From: Planctomycetaceae bacterium
GTDB taxonomy: Bacteria > Planctomycetota > Planctomycetia > Planctomycetales > Planctomycetaceae
Reading direction: 5' to 3'
DNA length: 6,952 bases
NCBI GenBank assembly: GCA_016765335.1
Contig: JAESQE010000501.1
Coordinates: forward strand, 1-6,952
Below are positions 6,336-6,952 of this stretch, in pieces. Every line of letters starts with the position of its first letter. Within the stretch, counting starts at the first letter, position 1. The translations under genes were made by a program, and so were the position numbers. The notes under the pieces are model-generated. The model saw only the letters and a list, made by a program, of their open reading frames with translations, was not told the DNA's origin and made no database searches.

Positions 6336-6827
6336 ATGAACTCCCCAAGCCAACAACAAATCGAGATCACCAACAATCAAAGTTCAATTGAAATCGACTC
6401 ACAAACATTACTCAACATCGCTCAACAAGTCCTCAGCCTGCAAAACATGCCCAACGCAGAAATCAGCGTCGTCATTGTTGATAACGAAACCATCCACAAC
6501 GTCAACAACGAATTTCTTCAACACGATTTCCCCACCGACGTCATCACGTTCCCGATGTGCGAACTCTCCGAAGTATCGCAGCTGCAACCACTCGAAGGCG
6601 AAATTGTAATCTCCGCCGAAATGGCTCAAGAAATCGCCCAAACCGTAGGTTGGCAAACAATGGATGAAATCGCCCTGTACCTAATCCACGGCTTACTGCA
6701 CCTGTGCGGATTCGACGACCTGAATGAACCAGACCAACTCGCCATGCGACAACAAGAACACGCCATGCTCATCGCAACAAACATGACACCCCAACCAAAC
6801 GACCCCCGCTGGCAAAACCTAAACTAA
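6336..6827 (+). CDS. ybeY: YbeY endoribonuclease / rRNA maturation factor
   Basis: This 163-residue UPF0054 protein is a metal-dependent single-strand RNA endonuclease that acts in 16S rRNA 3'-end maturation and 70S ribosome quality control. The family core is clear: EISVVIVDNETIHNVNNEFL (42-61), HDFPTDVITFP (63-73), GEIVIS (88-93) and the metal motif HGLLHLCGFDD (118-128), followed by MRQQEHAML (137-145). The usual motif is HGxLHLxGYDH. Here the third ligand position is Asp128 (GAC at 6717-6719), while H118 and H122 are kept. The YRGKD element of Proteobacterial YbeY reads FLQHD (60-64), so the Arg important in E. coli is Leu61. The start lies 3 bp after the HD gene's TGA without a Shine-Dalgarno, which suggests translational coupling. 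The coding strand is strongly C-rich and G-poor; I count 16 C to 6 G in 6361-6420. Family assignment is secure; whether metal binding is altered is open. Confidence 0.93.
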   Translation: MNSPSQQQIEITNNQSSIEIDSQTLLNIAQQVLSLQNMPNAEISVVIVDNETIHNVNNEFLQHDFPTDVITFPMCELSEVSQLQPLEGEIVISAEMAQEIAQTVGWQTMDEIALYLIHGLLHLCGFDDLNEPDQLAMRQQEHAMLIATNMTPQPNDPRWQNLN

Positions 6828-6834
6828 AACCCCA

Positions 6835-6866
6835 ACCAGGCGAGCCGGGCCAGTAATGGCCCTGGT
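6835..6866. terminator. GC-rich hairpin just after ybeY, possible terminator
   Basis: GGGCCA (6847-6852) and TGGCCC (6857-6862) form a perfect stem with a GTAA tetraloop. ACCAG (6835-6839) can alternatively pair with CTGGT (6862-6866) around it. It begins 8 bp after the ybeY stop, where an operon terminator would be expected. It is followed by a C-run rather than a T-run, so intrinsic termination is doubtful; it may be a transcript-stabilising or REP-like hairpin. Confidence 0.35.
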
Positions 6867-6909
6867 CCCCCCCGAACATCAATACCAGTCCCAGCTAAAA
6901 GCAGGGTGC

Positions 6910-6928
6910 CACGGCTCTGTGAGCCGTG
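6910..6928. repeat. REP-like perfect hairpin
   Basis: CACGGCTC (6910-6917) and GAGCCGTG (6921-6928) form a perfect 8-bp stem with a TGT loop, preceded by GGGTGC. I associate similar short GC-rich hairpins beginning GGGTGCC with dispersed repeats of planctomycete genomes; that is recollection, not a search result. The element may continue past the window end. Confidence 0.5.
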
Positions 6929-6952
6929 AATGTGTTGGGTGTTGCAGAGCGA

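Larger units (their letters stand above)
2718..6827 (+). other. Putative phoH-pgpH-ybeY operon
   Basis: Three co-directional genes are separated by 51 bp and 3 bp, with no terminator-like hairpin between them. The order phoH, 7TM-HD, ybeY is a recurrent bacterial arrangement; in Firmicutes it continues with dgkA, cdd and era, none of which are seen here. Co-transcription is inferred from spacing and orientation. The promoter should lie in 2092-2717. Confidence 0.75.

Overview
The window carries four protein-coding genes with clear family assignments. One lies on the minus strand (127-2091) and three on the plus strand (2718-6827), separated by a 626-bp divergent intergenic region rich in inverted repeats. 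The organism is most likely a planctomycete, with moderate confidence. The reasons are an ExeA-type ATPase with a very long acidic tail, a phoH / 7TM-HD phosphodiesterase / ybeY cluster, near absence of Shine-Dalgarno sequences, moderate GC, a YbeY with Asp in place of the third metal-motif His, and short dispersed palindromes of a type I associate with planctomycete genomes. The cluster order alone does not prove this, because Firmicutes share it.

Layout. 1-126: non-coding, with a 16-bp tandem repeat and a 12-bp direct repeat overlapping the end of the first gene. 127-2091 (-): ExeA/GspA-like AAA ATPase with two cysteine clusters and an acidic tail of about 325 residues. 2092-2717: divergent intergenic region with four separate inverted-repeat structures. 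These are a dyad at 2195-2219, a 12-bp perfect inverted repeat enclosing three smaller hairpins at 2281-2395, a hairpin at 2492-2550, and a 124-bp nested palindrome with 18-bp perfect ends at 2562-2685. 2718-3875 (+): PhoH-family ATPase. 3927-6332 (+): PgpH/YqfF-type membrane HD phosphodiesterase. 6336-6827 (+): YbeY endoribonuclease. 6828-6952: non-coding, with two GC-rich hairpins.

The three plus-strand genes look like one operon, with gaps of 51 bp and 3 bp. PhoH and YbeY are widely linked and act in rRNA processing and ribosome quality control. The HD protein between them would couple the locus to cyclic dinucleotide (c-di-AMP) turnover. The minus-strand ATPase resembles the ATPase of type II secretion and related envelope systems, but no secretion genes are in view.

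I see no complete undescribed system. The parts that deserve a second look are the structured intergenic region, the cysteine clusters and acidic repeat-like tail of the ATPase, and the altered metal site of YbeY.
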